64,000 nucleotides of DNA from Antilocapra americana (taxonomy: Eukaryota; Chordata; Mammalia; Artiodactyla; Antilocapridae): assembly GCA_007570785.1 (NCBI GenBank), contig ML664159.1, forward strand, positions 2,561,610 to 2,625,609, in the 5' to 3' direction. Within the stretch, counting starts at the first letter, position 1. Each line of letters starts with the position of its first letter. The notes under the pieces were generated by a model, which saw only the letters and a list, made by a program, of their open reading frames with translations, had not been told where the DNA came from and ran no database searches. The translations under genes and the position numbers were made by a program. This document shows, in pieces, positions 23,180 through 34,612 of the stretch.

Positions 23180-23392
23180 GAAAATGGAAGTGAAGTCATT
23201 CAGTCGTGTCCGACTCTTTGCGACCCCATGGACTGTAACCTGCCAGGCTCCTCCGTCCATGGGATTTTCCAGGCAAGAATACTGGAGTGGGTTGCCATTT
23301 CCTTCTCCAGGAGATCTTCCCCACCCCGGGATCAAACCCTAGTCTCCCACATTGTAGACAGATGCTTTAACGTCTGAGCCACCAGGGAAGTC
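23180..23392 (-). mobile_element. Bov-tA SINE nested in L1, with TSD
   Basis: A full-length antisense copy. It is flanked by AGTTACACT (23171-23179) and AGTTATACT (23393-23401), a 9-bp duplication with one mismatch. Confidence 0.94.
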
Positions 23393-23639
23393 AGTTATAC
23401 TAGTAGCTGCCTAAAACTAGGGGTTGTGGATCTAGGGAAAATGGACTGCCAAAGAGTGCAAGGGAACATTTTAGGGTGATGAAAATGTGCTGTTTCTTGA
23501 CTATGATTGTGGCATGATTGTGCATACTTGTTTAAACTTATTAAACTATAACTTAAATTAGGTACATTTTATTTTAAGGAAATTATATCTCAATACTTAT
23601 TTTTCAGAAAGTTAGAACTAGCTAACTTTTCTCTAAGGG

Positions 23640-23850
23640 CACACACAGTGAACTTGTCAGCCTAGGTTGGAAACCTAACTCCAACTCTTATTAGTGATGT
23701 AAACTTGGTTAAGTTATTTATAATCTCCATTAGCCTCCATTTCATCATCTGTAGCATCAAGATGATATTAATAGTACCTACCTCACAGGATTGTTATAGG
23801 AATTAAATGAATGAATATACAGAATGTGCTTAGATAGCAAGTATTAATAT
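23640..23850 (+). mobile_element. MIR SINE fossil
   Basis: Shows ATTTCATCATCTGTAGCATC, TAATAGTACCTACCTCACAG and GATTGTTATAGGAATTAAATG, the MIR core-to-tail order. Confidence 0.85.
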
Positions 23851-25296
23851 TGTTTTCTTGATCACATGACCATCCATAGAAAGGCATAAATATTTCAAAA
23901 ATGAAATATTTTTACTCCCTCCATTGGTTCATTTTTGTTTTTCTTCCATTGCTCCTTATTCATCTCTGGTATCAACCATGGGATGATAAGCATAGTGGGT
24001 ACTTAATAAATGTTTTTTTGTGGATGAACTATTTATTTAATGAATAAGCATGTATTCAATGTATTACATAAAATATACCTAGTGATATAGAGCTTCTGTT
24101 TAGAGTAATGAAAAAGTTTTGGAAATAAATACTGGTGATGGTTCTACAATATTGTGAGTGTAGTTAATGTGCCTCTGAATTTCATGGTCAAAATGACATA
24201 TTGACCTTACCACGATAAAAGAAAAATTTAAACTACTTTATTAAAAAGAACCCACAGCTTTGGATTTTAGCTTTGCAAAGGCTACAAATAACCTCAGAAG
24301 AGTCACTACAGTTGTTTTGTCTGTGGTTAAAATGTGGAGAAAAATGTTTATTGTAAAGGCCTTTAAGATCTGAAGATGGGGATGTTTGTGAACATCTTGA
24401 AGAAAAAGAGGTGGAGATTGGGTCCATCACAAGGTGCATTAAGAACCCAAACTCTTAATCTATCAAGCATTTGTCTAGTAACATAAAATTTCCATCAACT
24501 AAACTACAGCTTGCTTCCCACACAAAAGCTATAAAAATATAGAAGAATCAGCAAAAACCTGTTAGCAAAATTATGGATTGAAATGTCTTGACTTCTGGTG
24601 TTAAGTTGTTCAATGATTTTATGATTAGCATTCTTCTTTAGAACTTTTGTAACATGATTTGCTTGCACACCTTGAACACTTCTATAGAAACACTGAAGTG
24701 TTTGTTGAAGTGGTCAGTTTTTAGGAAATGTCAAAATGACAACTTGAAAATATCATTTAGTTTATTTCAGACAGTTCTAAAGCACATGGATGGAGAAGTG
24801 CTTGCTTATGGATACTTACATATTCTTCCTCCTCTTGATGGAAATTACTTAAGAATTCATGTCCTGGTGTCTAAAATAATTAAAATTACAAGTACAGAAG
24901 AAAAACATTTTTAATAGTCAAATTAGTTTCAACTAGCATTTAGCATTACTTCCTAGCCTAAAGACGGAATTAAAAGATACCCAATAGTTTCATTAAAAAG
25001 GAAAGTCTGATTCATTTATTTTTTTCTCCATTTCTCTCTCCACTGTTTCATGGCAAACAGTGAAGAAAAGAGGAGGCATATTCGATTCTATGATGGTGTC
25101 TGCCATGATGTAGAGCAATGCCCTGCTGTCTGCTATATTTGGGGGGCTGATAGGCTATGTAAACCTTGATTACTTTATTATCAAAATACCACAATGATAA
25201 GTTTCTCTTCCTCAAAGAATCTGATCCACTTTATAGATGCTAATCAGCAAAGAGCATAGGGAAACTTTTATGAGAAAAACACTAGGTATAATGAGA
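23850..25296. other. intergenic, nothing recognised
   Basis: An AT-rich interval with no gene or repeat I can name. The frames 24233-24439 (minus) and 24654-24914 (plus) lack domains. Confidence 0.4.
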
Positions 25297-25307
25297 ATTA
25301 TTTTCTT

Positions 25308-25844
25308 TTTTTTTAATTTAAACTATATAAATATTGTGATGGGTTTGCCATATATTAATGGAAAAATCATCTATTAATATGAATTGGCTATAGATATACA
25401 TGTGTCCCCTCTATCCTGATTCCCCCTCCCGTCTCTCTCCCCATTCTATCTATCTCTCCAGGTTGTCACAGAGCACTGGCTTTGGGTGCTCTGCATGGTC
25501 ATACATTAAACTCACACTGGTTATCTATTTCACATATGGTAATGTACATATTTCAATGCTATTCTCTCAAATCATTCCACCCTCACCTTCTCCCACTGAG
25601 TCCAAAAGTCTGTTCTTTATGTCTGTGTCTCCTTTGCTGTCCTGCACATAGGCTCTCCATACCATATTTCTAGATTCCATATATATGCATTAATATACAG
25701 TATTTGTCTCTTTCTGACTTACTTCACTCGGTATATAGGCTCCAGGTTCATCCACCTCATTATTACTGAGTCAGATGTGTTCCTTTTCATAGCTGAGTAA
25801 TATTCCATTGTGTATATATACCACAACTTTTTGATTCAATGTGT
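25308..25844 (-). mobile_element. ruminant L1 3' fragment with perfect TSD
   Basis: Antisense ruminant L1 tail: a T run (its poly-A), GGGTTTGCCATATATTAATG, TCCCACTGAGTCCAAAAGTC and GAGTAATATTCCATTGTGTA. A perfect 11-bp repeat ATTATTTTCTT at 25297-25307 and 25845-25855 marks the insertion. Confidence 0.92.
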
Positions 25845-26028
25845 ATTATTTTCTTAACAAAATACATAAGCTAAAGTTTTGAATGGAATACCTAAAAGGA
25901 GTTTTGCAAGCTATTTTAAATAGTTCAAAAAGTCTAGTGAAAATTTATTCAGTGATAAAAGCTACCTGGCTCTACTTTCAGCTTGCATTTTTTTATAGCT
26001 TGCTGATTAAGTGCTCTAATTAGGGATT

Positions 26029-26254
26029 GTGTGCGTGCCAAGTCACTTCAGTCATGTCTAACTCTTTGTGACCCTATGGACCATAAGCTGACAGGCTCCT
26101 CTGTCTATGGGATTCTCCAAGCAAGAATGCTGGATTGGGTTGCCATGCCCTCCTCCAGGGGATCTTCCCGACCCAGGGATTGAACCTGTATCTCTTATGT
26201 CTGCTGCATTGGCTGGTGGGTTCTCTACCACTAGCGCCACCTGGGAAGCCCTAT
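26029..26254 (-). mobile_element. Bov-tA SINE with TSD
   Basis: A full-length antisense copy between TTAGGGATT at 26020-26028 and TTAGGGATT at 26255-26263. Confidence 0.93.
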
Positions 26255-26263
26255 TTAGGGATT

Positions 26264-26800
26264 ATGTATGTCAAACTAAGGAATTACATATGATTAAAAG
26301 TAGAAGAGCATATTATTGTGTATGTAAGTGTAATGTGCTTATTAGACAATTAAAAAAAAATAACAAAGGAAAAGCATAATGAACCACAGATGTGATGATG
26401 AAAATGTTGGGGACCACAAATCTATGCTAATCATTTGGCAATCAGTTATCTTTCTACATGGCTGCTGCTTTAGTATTCTTTATTTATGATTCACACCCTA
26501 CCTTTTTCTGAAAGAATTTAAAGTGTCTCGCTAGGTAAACATTGTTCTTTCAATGCTTTGGTTACTTCCTTATGTGTCCAATGAGATTTTAGAATCCTTA
26601 AGGAAAAGAAGCACCAGTCTTCAATAACCTTATGAACTTCATTCTATTTTCCTAACAGGTATTTTATGGCATAGAGTAAGTGCTTTCCCCTTGTCCTACT
26701 TGTTGGCCAATGGATTGTTGGTAGACTTTTCTAGTCAGATGTATTTGTTGTCCTCAATCAGCAAATACTTACTAAAAGTCTACTATTAATATGTGTCAAC
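26264..26800. other. intergenic, nothing recognised
   Basis: No gene or named repeat is visible. Confidence 0.35.
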
Positions 26801-26839
26801 TATTTTACCTAATGTCAAGTGTAATTAGGCAAAGAGAAT

Positions 26840-28220
26840 ACACATAAAAGGAGTAGGCTGAAAGTGTTCAAGGGAAAGGGAACAGTTTATGCAAAAGCCC
26901 TGAGGCGGGAAAGAGCTGGGCTGGTCCCAGGAACTGAAAGGAGGTTTAAGCTCTGTGGGTGAAGGAGAGAACGGAATGAGATGAGCCTGGAGAGGCTAGC
27001 GACAGCCACATCATGCGTGGCCTGGTAGGCTGTAGTAAGAAGTTCTTAAAATTTCACTTTCTAACTGGGTAAAGAGATGCAGACTGGGGTGAAGGTGGTA
27101 AGAGATGTGTCAGAGAAGTCAGTCTCGAGGCTAGATGTTAGCTTAGACCAAAGTAGTAGAAGAGGAATATAGAGAAATTCATTTAAGATTTTTTGTGAAG
27201 ATAGAAACCATAGAGCTTACATATGGATTAGATGTAGGGTACAAGAGAAAGGGAGAAGCTTCTGGCTGGCACAATTATATGAAATTGCATATACCATTGA
27301 CAGAGTTGGGAAGACTGGAAGAGGACAGTTTGAACTGGGAGACGTTGAAAGAGAATCAGAAGAAGTTTGACTGGGGCTGTGTTGGGCAAGGAGATCCAAC
27401 CTGTCCATCCTAAAGGAGATCAGTCCTGGGTATTCGTTGGCAGGACTGATACTGAAGCTGTCACTCCAATACTTTGGCCACCAGATGCGAAGAGCTGACT
27501 CATTTGAAAAGACCCTGATGCTGGGAAAGATTGAAGGTGGGAGGAGAAGGGGATGACAGAGGATGAGATGGTTGGATGGCATCACCGACTCAGTGGACGT
27601 GAGTTTGGGTAAACTCTGGGAGTTGATGATGGACAGGGAGGCCTGGTGTGCTGCAGTTCATGGGGTCGCAAAGAGTCAGACACGACTGAGCAACTGAACT
27701 GAACTGATGTTGTGTTTGAGATGCCTGAGAGACTGAGAGAGAAATCACAAGTAAGTAATTATTTGTACCATCTAGAGCCTCCTGGATATATGATTGATCA
27801 GTGTATATTAATAGTATTCAATATTAATAGTATTTAATATTTAATACTAACAAGTGGGACTCTGTATTTTAGAGATTGAAGAGGAGAGGTTAAGAAGATA
27901 GAGAAAGAATGGAGAAAGGAAACGGAAAGGAAACCAGGAGGTACAATGTACCAGAGGTCAAGAGAAGAGAATGGTCAGCTGAGAAGTGTGCAGCTCAAAA
28001 ACCACTGAGGAGTGTAAGGAGAATAAAGTGCCTATTAGATTGGCCAACATCAGGGTCACTGGAGTCCTTAACCAGGTCGTTTGGAGAGTGTGACAGAGCT
28101 GAGCAATTTGAGACAGTACAAGCAGATAACTCTTGGGGGAGATTCAGAGAGCACATAAAAAGAAAATTCAAGAGGAAGAGACTGATTTGTGTAAGGGAGA
28201 AGAGGTGGAGATGAAATGAG
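26840..28220 (-). mobile_element. L2 LINE (reverse-transcriptase part) interrupted by BovB
   Basis: On the plus strand the text is the antisense of L2 ORF2 (GCAAAAGCCCTGAGGCGGGA, CATGCGTGGCCTGGTAGGC). On the minus strand, the frame 28258-27995 still contains a block resembling the L2 RT segment (LVKDSSDPDVGQSNRHFILL, comparable to the CR1/L2 motif around the first catalytic aspartate). The BovB at 27388-27706 interrupts it, and L2 sequence resumes at TTTGAGATGCCTGAGAG. Confidence 0.75.
27388..27706 (+). mobile_element. BovB LINE 3' fragment
   Basis: Starts in AAGGAGATCCAACCTGTCC and ends in GAGCAACTGAACTGAACTGA. It holds only the last part of ORF2 and the tail. The target-site duplication is not clear (possibly a short TGTTG). 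Confidence 0.93.
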
Positions 28221-29250
28221 TTTTTAGGTGTGGAGAGCTTCGGGTAACTGTGGAACATCTAAGTGAAAATATCATATATAAGGCTAAATTACGACTTGAG
28301 AGGGAACTTTGGAACCATGTATGTATAGCCAAAGCTGGGGAGCAGGCATCTCTGGCCCAGATGCCCTTTTAACATACCCTGTCCCCTTATACTCCATGCT
28401 CAAGGTCTTGATGTAAAATAGGACACTTAGCATCTTATTTCTCTTCTAGACATAAGTCTTGAGAGACTACCACTGACCTCAGCTAGTAACCACTGGCTCC
28501 TTCCTCTCTCTAGAATCCACAAACCACCCTAATCCTTTCTGTGACCCTTCATTTTTTTTTTTTTTTTTTGGTAAGTGAAATTTCTAGAAGTAGCATTTCT
28601 GGGCCACAAGATACATATTGATCTGACATGTCAGAGGCATGATCGTGGGAGGTTGGAGATAGCTGAATGAGATATGCTGTCACTCTCTGTTCCTGCTCTG
28701 AGTGGTACCCTTCTGCTTGGTTTCTGTAGTCTTTGCTAATATAAATCAGGCTCTTCCTCTTTTTTTTTAGTCAATAAGTGTGGCTTCTCGAGCCATTCAG
28801 TGGCCCAAGACTTTCTTTCAGTGTTGCAGTGGAGAGAATAGCTATGAAAATTAGAGGAAGTGGGAGGATTTTTGGAAGTGGAGCTCATTATGTATGACTG
28901 CTGAGAACTTTTCTCAACACTGTGGTTTAGACTGTGTTTTAAGATTCCTCATGAGAACCCTTTCTTGCGAGAGTTTCATGCAGGTATATTTTACAGGCTT
29001 CTTTTACTTTTTTTCAAAATAACTTTAACACCCACCTACTCAAATAAGCTACTCGTCTGACATGAACTGACTCATTTGTCAATACGAAGTGCAGAAGCCA
29101 GTGTGAGGGCTGACTGTTTCATCAAGAACACAAAGTGTATTGTACTTCAGCTTAAGCATGTCGAGTAGTGAACTTTTTCTTGTTCTTGGGGCATCCTTTG
29201 ACTTATACATGAGTTCTCAGTGTCCTGAGACAGACTGTGGTGGTCGTGGT
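28220..29250. other. intergenic, little recognised
   Basis: Contains a T18-type run near 28553-28570 followed by GTAAGTGAAATTTCTAGAAG, which may be a short antisense L1 remnant. No gene is visible. Confidence 0.35.
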
Positions 29251-29251
29251 G

Positions 29252-29447
29252 GTGTCACTGTCATGTCCGATTCTTGCAATCCCATGGACTATAGTCTGCC
29301 AGGCTCCTCTGTCCATGGGATTCCCCAGGCGAGAATACTAAAGTGGGTTGCCATTTCCTTCTCCAGGGGATCTCCCAACACAGGAATTGAACCTGGGTTT
29401 CCTGCACCACAGGCAGATTCTTTACTCACAGAGCGACAAGGGAAGTT
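29252..29447 (-). mobile_element. Bov-tA SINE
   Basis: An antisense copy from TCATGTCCGATTCTTGCAATC to GCGACAAGGGAAGTTC. Confidence 0.9.
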
Positions 29448-29544
29448 CAGTGAATAGGAGACAGGGACACAAAATGGGCAGAATGTAATAGATATAGATG
29501 ATTCATGGTGCATCAAGAAAGGACTGTCTCATTGTATTCATTAT

Positions 29545-30010
29545 TATAGTAGTGTCCTAGGATGATCATAACAAAGTACCACAAATGGGTGGCTTAAAAT
29601 AACATAGATGTATTGTCTCCCAGTTTTGAAGGCTTGGAGCCCCCAATCAAGATGTTAGCAGGACCCTGCTCTCTTCTGAGACCTGCAGAGGAAGTCTTCT
29701 TTGCTTCTTTCTAGCTTCCGGTGGTTGGCTAGTGACCTTTGGCATTTATTGGTTTACAGCTGCGTAACTAGTCTCTGCCTTCATCACTATGTGCGTTGTG
29801 TTTGCCTGTGGCTGTGTCTTTCAAGGACACTACTATATTGAACTAGGAACCACCCTTCTCCAGTATGACCTCATCTTAAGTAATTATATCTATCTCCAAA
29901 TTTTTGTGACCCTATTTCCAATTAAGTTCACAGCTTAAGTTACTAGAGATAAAGACTTCAATCCATCTTTTTTTTTTTTTGAAGAGACACAATTCATCCC
30001 ATAATGCTCA
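29545..30010 (+). mobile_element. ancient interspersed repeat, family uncertain
   Basis: The AACAAAGTACCACAAATGGG and GGTGGCTTAAAATAACATAG blocks, then CAGTATGACCTCATCTTAAG and ACACAATTCATCCCATAAT, follow the order of a well-known old mammalian repeat. I recall the consensus but not its name with certainty. Confidence 0.6.
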
Positions 30011-30237
30011 TGTTCACAGGAAGGAAGGCAGGGAGAGAGAAGGGAAGAGGAGAGAAAAGTGATAGTTATGGATAATTCATTGGAAGGCTAATGTTTATAG
30101 ACCACTACTTCCCTACCCTTTTTTAACAAAAAATTACTTCTAAGGGCTTCTGTTATTTGGGTAAATTGCCCTCTCTTCCTTTCTTCTGGTAGAAACTGTT
30201 ATGTACTAAATTATCTGTTCTTTGCACTAAATTTTGG

Positions 30238-30378
30238 GCAGTGCTTCTCAGACTCTGCTGGATATTCCAGATCACCTGGGAACTTGGTAAAAATATACAG
30301 ATAGCCAGGCTCTATCTTATTTCAATAAGCCTGCCTCTGTATCTTCTAAATGGTGCCCTCAAGTCTGAGAACTTCTGG
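30238..30378 (+). mobile_element. MER5-type hAT fossil
   Basis: Starts CAGTGCTTCTCAGACTCTGC and ends GTCTGAGAACTTCTGG, with an inner ATCACCTGGGAACTTGG. Confidence 0.75.
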
Positions 30379-30379
30379 T

Positions 30380-31960
30380 CTTGGGCATGTATGGCTTGCA
30401 GTCTTTCTACCCCAACCTTTGCCAACATCGTGGATGCGTCATCATCCACAAAGTAGACTCAGCTAACACCAGACCTTTCCTATCTTGACCTCTTCACCCT
30501 CAGAGACCTTCTACTCCAGGCCTTTTAAGCCAGCCCCTCCCACAGCCACACTGTGGACCTCCTCAGCAGTATCACACTAATGTGTGAAAGCAATGTCTCT
30601 TGCCTCCTACTGGCTTTCTACAATTCCTTCCTCAGCCCCGGGCCATCTGGTGGCCACTCCCTCTAGCCCATCTTGAAATCTGAGATAGCTCCAGACCACC
30701 TCTTCCCACAGGCCCACATCTGGCCCAGGAGTGATACTCCCCCGACCCCTGGCCCACTGCTGGGAGATGGGTTCCCAGTGCAGCCCAACCGCCCCCACCA
30801 CCTCCCATTTGGCCAGAGCTTCTCTTACCAGTTCTTACACCCTTCAAACTGAAGGAGGCATGTTGGAAGCTCTTCAGGTGCTTTCTTAAATTATCCCTCT
30901 CACTTGGTTTGAGAAGAGAGGAGAACTATTCCCTTCACCTAGGAGAAGGGAGAAGAAAAAACCAAGGTATTCCAATTCTTGAAAGAAAATGTCTCCCAGT
31001 TTTTCAACCCCTGTGCTTATACATACTCCAGTTGAGTGGATTTAAGGTCACAAAACCAGTTTGACCCCTCTTTACAAGTCCTGTGGTGGTGATATAGCCC
31101 CTCATTATAGCACCTATTGTTTTCTTCTTGGTCTTTAGGGCTTCAGCCAAAAGGAATACAGAAAGAGCCCCTACTGAACATCCTGTTTACATAGAGCACT
31201 GCTCCCTAATTTAGGAAATGGCTGGTTTGTTTGTTAAACAATTTTCATGAGGGCCATTCCTTGATCTTAACGGGACCTTTCCTTAATCCATGGTTCCCTT
31301 CACTTTCACCACAGGCCTTGTCCTGCCTCCCTCCATCCCAGGTTAGATTTCATGACTGGTACTGTCAGTAAGCTTCTTGCCAATACCTGAAATTCCCTTG
31401 TCTCCTTAACTCCCTTTGGGAGTTGGTGATGGACAGGGAGGCCTGGCATGCTGTGGTCCATGGGGTCGCGAAGAGTCGGACATGACTGAGCGACTGAACT
31501 GAACTGAGCTCTGGGCCCTCACTACCAACAATGCTGTTATATTTCTTTGGCCAACTGGCTCTCTTACTCTCTGCAAGGGCCATTTCAGATCTTCTTCACT
31601 CTCCTCAATCTCTAAACTCCTGCCTTGCTGCTCACTCTCAGAAAATACTTTATCTTTTATTTCTTGGAGAAAACAGAAGTCATTATCCTGTAACACCTTC
31701 TCCCTAGCATATTTACCACCCACCTTACATGGGCACCCGTGGAATTCTCTGTCCCTCCTGTTAAAATAGAGATAGTCATACTCTGGTCTAAGACCAATGC
31801 CTCTGTTTCTTCTTCAGATCTCATTCCCTCTCACCTTCTTAGGAACCATGTCCATTATCCCTTCTTCAATCTAGATTCCTATGGTATCTGAATATATTAA
31901 AGTCTCCCCTAGATTAACAAACCTACAATAGCTTACACTTAAAAAAATAATTACTGTGAT
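30380..31960 (+). mobile_element. possible L2/L3 LINE fossil interrupted by BovB
   Basis: A pyrimidine-rich, low-identity stretch. It includes TCACTCTCAGAAAATACTTT followed by GAAAACAGAAGTCATTATCC, reminiscent of a CR1/L2 ORF2 segment. The BovB tail at 31418-31506 interrupts it. This is weak evidence, and much of the interval is simply unassigned. Confidence 0.35.
31418..31506 (+). mobile_element. very short BovB 3' tail
   Basis: Only about 90 bp: GGGAGTTGGTGATGGACAGG through GAGCGACTGAACTGAACTGAG. It is the most 5'-truncated BovB in the window. Confidence 0.92.
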
Positions 31961-32004
31961 CACTGTTGTGCTTAGTAGTTTATATATGTAACCTATTTAT
32001 TTAT

Positions 32005-32404
32005 TTTTAAAAATGTATTTCTTTATTTTTGGCTGCACTGGGTCTTTATTACTGCACTTGGGTTTTCTCTGGAAATGACAACCCACTCCAATACTTTTGC
32101 CTGGAAAGTTCCATGGACGGAGGAGCCTGGTAGGCTACAGTCCATGGGGTCACCAAGAGTTGGACACGACTGAGCGACTTCACTTTGACTTCACTTTGGG
32201 CTTTCTCTGCTTGCTGTGTGCTGGCTTCTAAATGTGGTGGCATCTCTTGTTGCCATGCCTATGCTCTAGGGTGCACAGGTGTAGTAGTTGTGGCTCACAG
32301 GCCCAGCTGATCCAAGGCATGTGGATTCTTCCCAGACCATGGATCAAACCTGTGTTCCCTGCATTGGCAGGCAGATTAGTAACCACTGGACCAACTGGGA
32401 AGTC
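32005..32404 (-). mobile_element. CHR-type SINE interrupted by a Bov-A copy
   Basis: Left part TTTTTGGCTGCACTGGGTC (32029-32047) and right part ending AACCACTGGACCAACTGGGAAGTCC. The interruption is at 32071-32194. Confidence 0.85.
32071..32194 (+). mobile_element. Bov-A monomer nested in CHR SINE
   Basis: A BovB-derived half unit (GGAAATGACAACCCACTCC to GACTGAGCGACTTCACTTTG). It is flanked by TGGGTTTTCTCT at 32059-32070 and TGGGCTTTCTCT at 32197-32208, a target-site duplication with one mismatch. Confidence 0.88.
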
Positions 32405-32590
32405 CATATACAACTTATTTAGTCATCATATTACCATGTAAAGTAGGTAGCATTTTTATCTCCATTTTTTTAAGAGGAAATCAATTCAGATAGTACATAG
32501 CTTGTTCAAGATCATACAGCTGATGGGTAAAGTGGTATTCAAACTGAAGCAGTCTAATTCCACAGCCTTTGCTATTCTCTGGATTCCTTG
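32405..32590 (-). mobile_element. MIR SINE fossil
   Basis: Antisense MIR: a GTAGCATTTTTATCTCCATT block, a CAAGATCATACAGCTGATGG block and GTATTCAAACTGAAGC. Confidence 0.75.
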
Positions 32591-32679
32591 TTCGTCTATT
32601 TTCGCTGCCTATTGTTTCTCTACATTTGTTTATTTCATTGTCTCCTCCATGACCTGCTTCTTTTCCCCTGCCTTGCTCC

Positions 32680-32830
32680 AATTTTCATTATGACAAATTC
32701 ACAATTACAGAAAGCTGCCAGAATAGTGCATTAGGTACCTGTATACCTTTTATTGAGATTCACACACATAAATAGGTGTACACGCACACACACAGAGGTA
32801 GTTACACAATGACATGATTCAAATTTCAAT
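32680..32830 (-). mobile_element. old L1 3' UTR fragment
   Basis: ACAATTACAGAAAGCTGCCAG and ATAGTGCATTAGGTACCTG resemble the antisense 3' UTR of L1M elements. The remainder may continue near 34730. Confidence 0.45.
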
Positions 32831-33540
32831 TACCGTGACATGCTAACTGTAATTGTGTAAAGTACCAACTTCACTGCAAGAGCTTCAGTCTTCAAATAGC
32901 TACATAATTAACAGATGCTAGTAATGACCAGTGTCAGTGACCAATCATGACATATCTTTCAAATCTGTTAGAATGGTCACTACACATCTGTTACTCAGTT
33001 CATGCAGAGATAGCAAAGCATACAATTGTATTGCCTCTTTGACTCTCAGTGATAAATTCACATGACATTTTATAAAAAGGGTATTGACCAAAAAAGATGA
33101 AAATGCAGGAAAGAAATTAAAAGTAACAATGCTGAAAGTGAAATTCAAATCAAACATAAATGGAGTTATGCAAGACTTAACTGGGAATACTGACACTGCT
33201 ACCATTAGATACACTCTGGAAATGCAGCCAGAGGAACTTAGTGAAGGCAAATCTATCAAGATTAATGAGAAAAGTGGTTGTGATGAAAAGGATGATGATG
33301 TTCCAGGGAAGTGACATTATCAAAAACTTCACATTATAGGAACGTTTGGAGATATTTCACAACATTGTAAGTGAAAGAGATGAAAGGTGGCAAACTGACT
33401 CAAACTCAGGAGTATGACAATTTGAAAGGCATAGAGAAGATTCTATATGATCAGAAGAACTGTTCAAGCTACTCTTCAGTTTTTTATGAAGAAATAAAAT
33501 ACTTTAATCCTCAATATTTCTAATGTTTTAAATTATAGCA
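32830..33540. other. unassigned stretch with one 76-codon open frame
   Basis: An ATG-less frame at 33084-33314 is Lys/Glu/Asp-rich (ends KSGCDEKDDDVPGK) and is followed by AATAAA near 33494. I do not recognise the product. It could be a decayed retrocopy of a host mRNA or chance. No splice sites, promoter or signal peptide are visible. Confidence 0.25.
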
Positions 33541-33544
33541 CCAC

Positions 33545-34170
33545 TTCATGGCAGATAGAAGGGGGAAAAGTGGAAGCAGTGACAGATTTTATTTTCTTGG
33601 GCTCTCAAATCACTGTGAATGGTAACTGCAGCCATGAAATTAAAAGATGCTTGCTCCTTGGAAGGAAAGCTGTGACAAACATAGATGGCATATTAAAAAG
33701 TATGAGACATCACTTTGCCAACAAAGTCTATATAGTCAAAGCTATGGTTTTTCTAGTAGTCATGTATAGATAATGATAGTTGGTCCATAAAGAAGACTGA
33801 GTGCCAAAGAATTGATGCTTTTGAACTGTGGTGTTGGAGAAGACTCTTGAGAGTCTCTTGGACTGCAAAGCGATCAAATCAGTCAATCCTAAAGGAAATC
33901 AACCCTAAATATTCATTGGAAGGACTGATGCTAAAGCTGAAGCTCCAATACTTTGGCCACCTGATGCAAAGAGCCATTTCGTTGGAAAAGACCCTGATGC
34001 TGGGAAAGATTGAAGGCAAAAGGAGAAGGGGGCAGCAGAGGATAAGATGGTTAGATATCATCACCAGCTCAGTGGATATGAATTTGAGCAAACTCTGGGA
34101 CAGAGGAGCCTGGTGTGCTGCAGTTTATGGGGTTGCAGAGTCAGACACGACTTAGCAACTGAATGACAGC
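33545..34170 (+). mobile_element. BovB LINE 3' fragment
   Basis: Covers the last part of ORF2 from a DFIFLGSQITVNGNCSHEIK-type block through to the tail. A stop interrupts the frame after VVMYR. Near 34100 there is an internal deletion that leaves GACAGAGGAGCCTGG, which is the SINE-type version of this motif. Confidence 0.93.
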
Positions 34171-34335
34171 ATACTAAACAAAAATTAGTTTTACTCATTT
34201 TTCCTTTTCCTACATTTATAACTGAACATAAGAGTTCATAGTGTTTTGATACAACTGTTTAAAGGTCATAGAACAGTGGTAATTTCCCCCACTGATTATT
34301 AAAAATAATTTTGCACAGTTTCACTTTACACAGTC

Positions 34336-34612
34336 ATATTTTTTTAAAAAATTATTTATTTCTGGTTGCACTGTGTAGGCTTTCTCTAGTTATAGGGAGC
34401 AAGGGCTGAGCAAGGGCTACTCTTCATTGCAGTGTGAGGGCTTCCCATTGCAGTGGCTTCTTTTGTGGCAGAGCACAGGTTCTAGGGAACGTGGCCTTCA
34501 GTAGTCATGGCACATGGGCTTAGTTGCTCTATGGCATGTGGAATAATCCTGGGCCAGGGATCACACCCCTGTCCCTTGCATTGGCCAGTGGATTTTTATC
34601 CACTATGCCACC
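34336..34612 (-). mobile_element. CHR-type SINE
   Basis: From TTATTTCTGGTTGCACTGTG to ATCCACTATGCCACCAG, an antisense long-form CHR copy. Confidence 0.8.

Larger units (their letters stand above)
20480..23610 (+). mobile_element. old L1 carrying three nested SINEs
   Basis: L1 ORF2-derived sequence runs on the plus strand from the CAATTATGGTCAGATTTCAA area, through a GGGACATAGCAAAAGCAGTG block, to the ORF2 end (CATACATTGCTGGTGGATGG, CAATGGGCAAATGATTTGAAC) and a 3' UTR ending near 23605. Stops and frameshifts are frequent, so it is inactive. It is split by a CHR-type SINE at 21424-21540 and by Bov-tA copies at 21912-22122 (plus) and 23180-23392 (minus). Confidence 0.85.
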
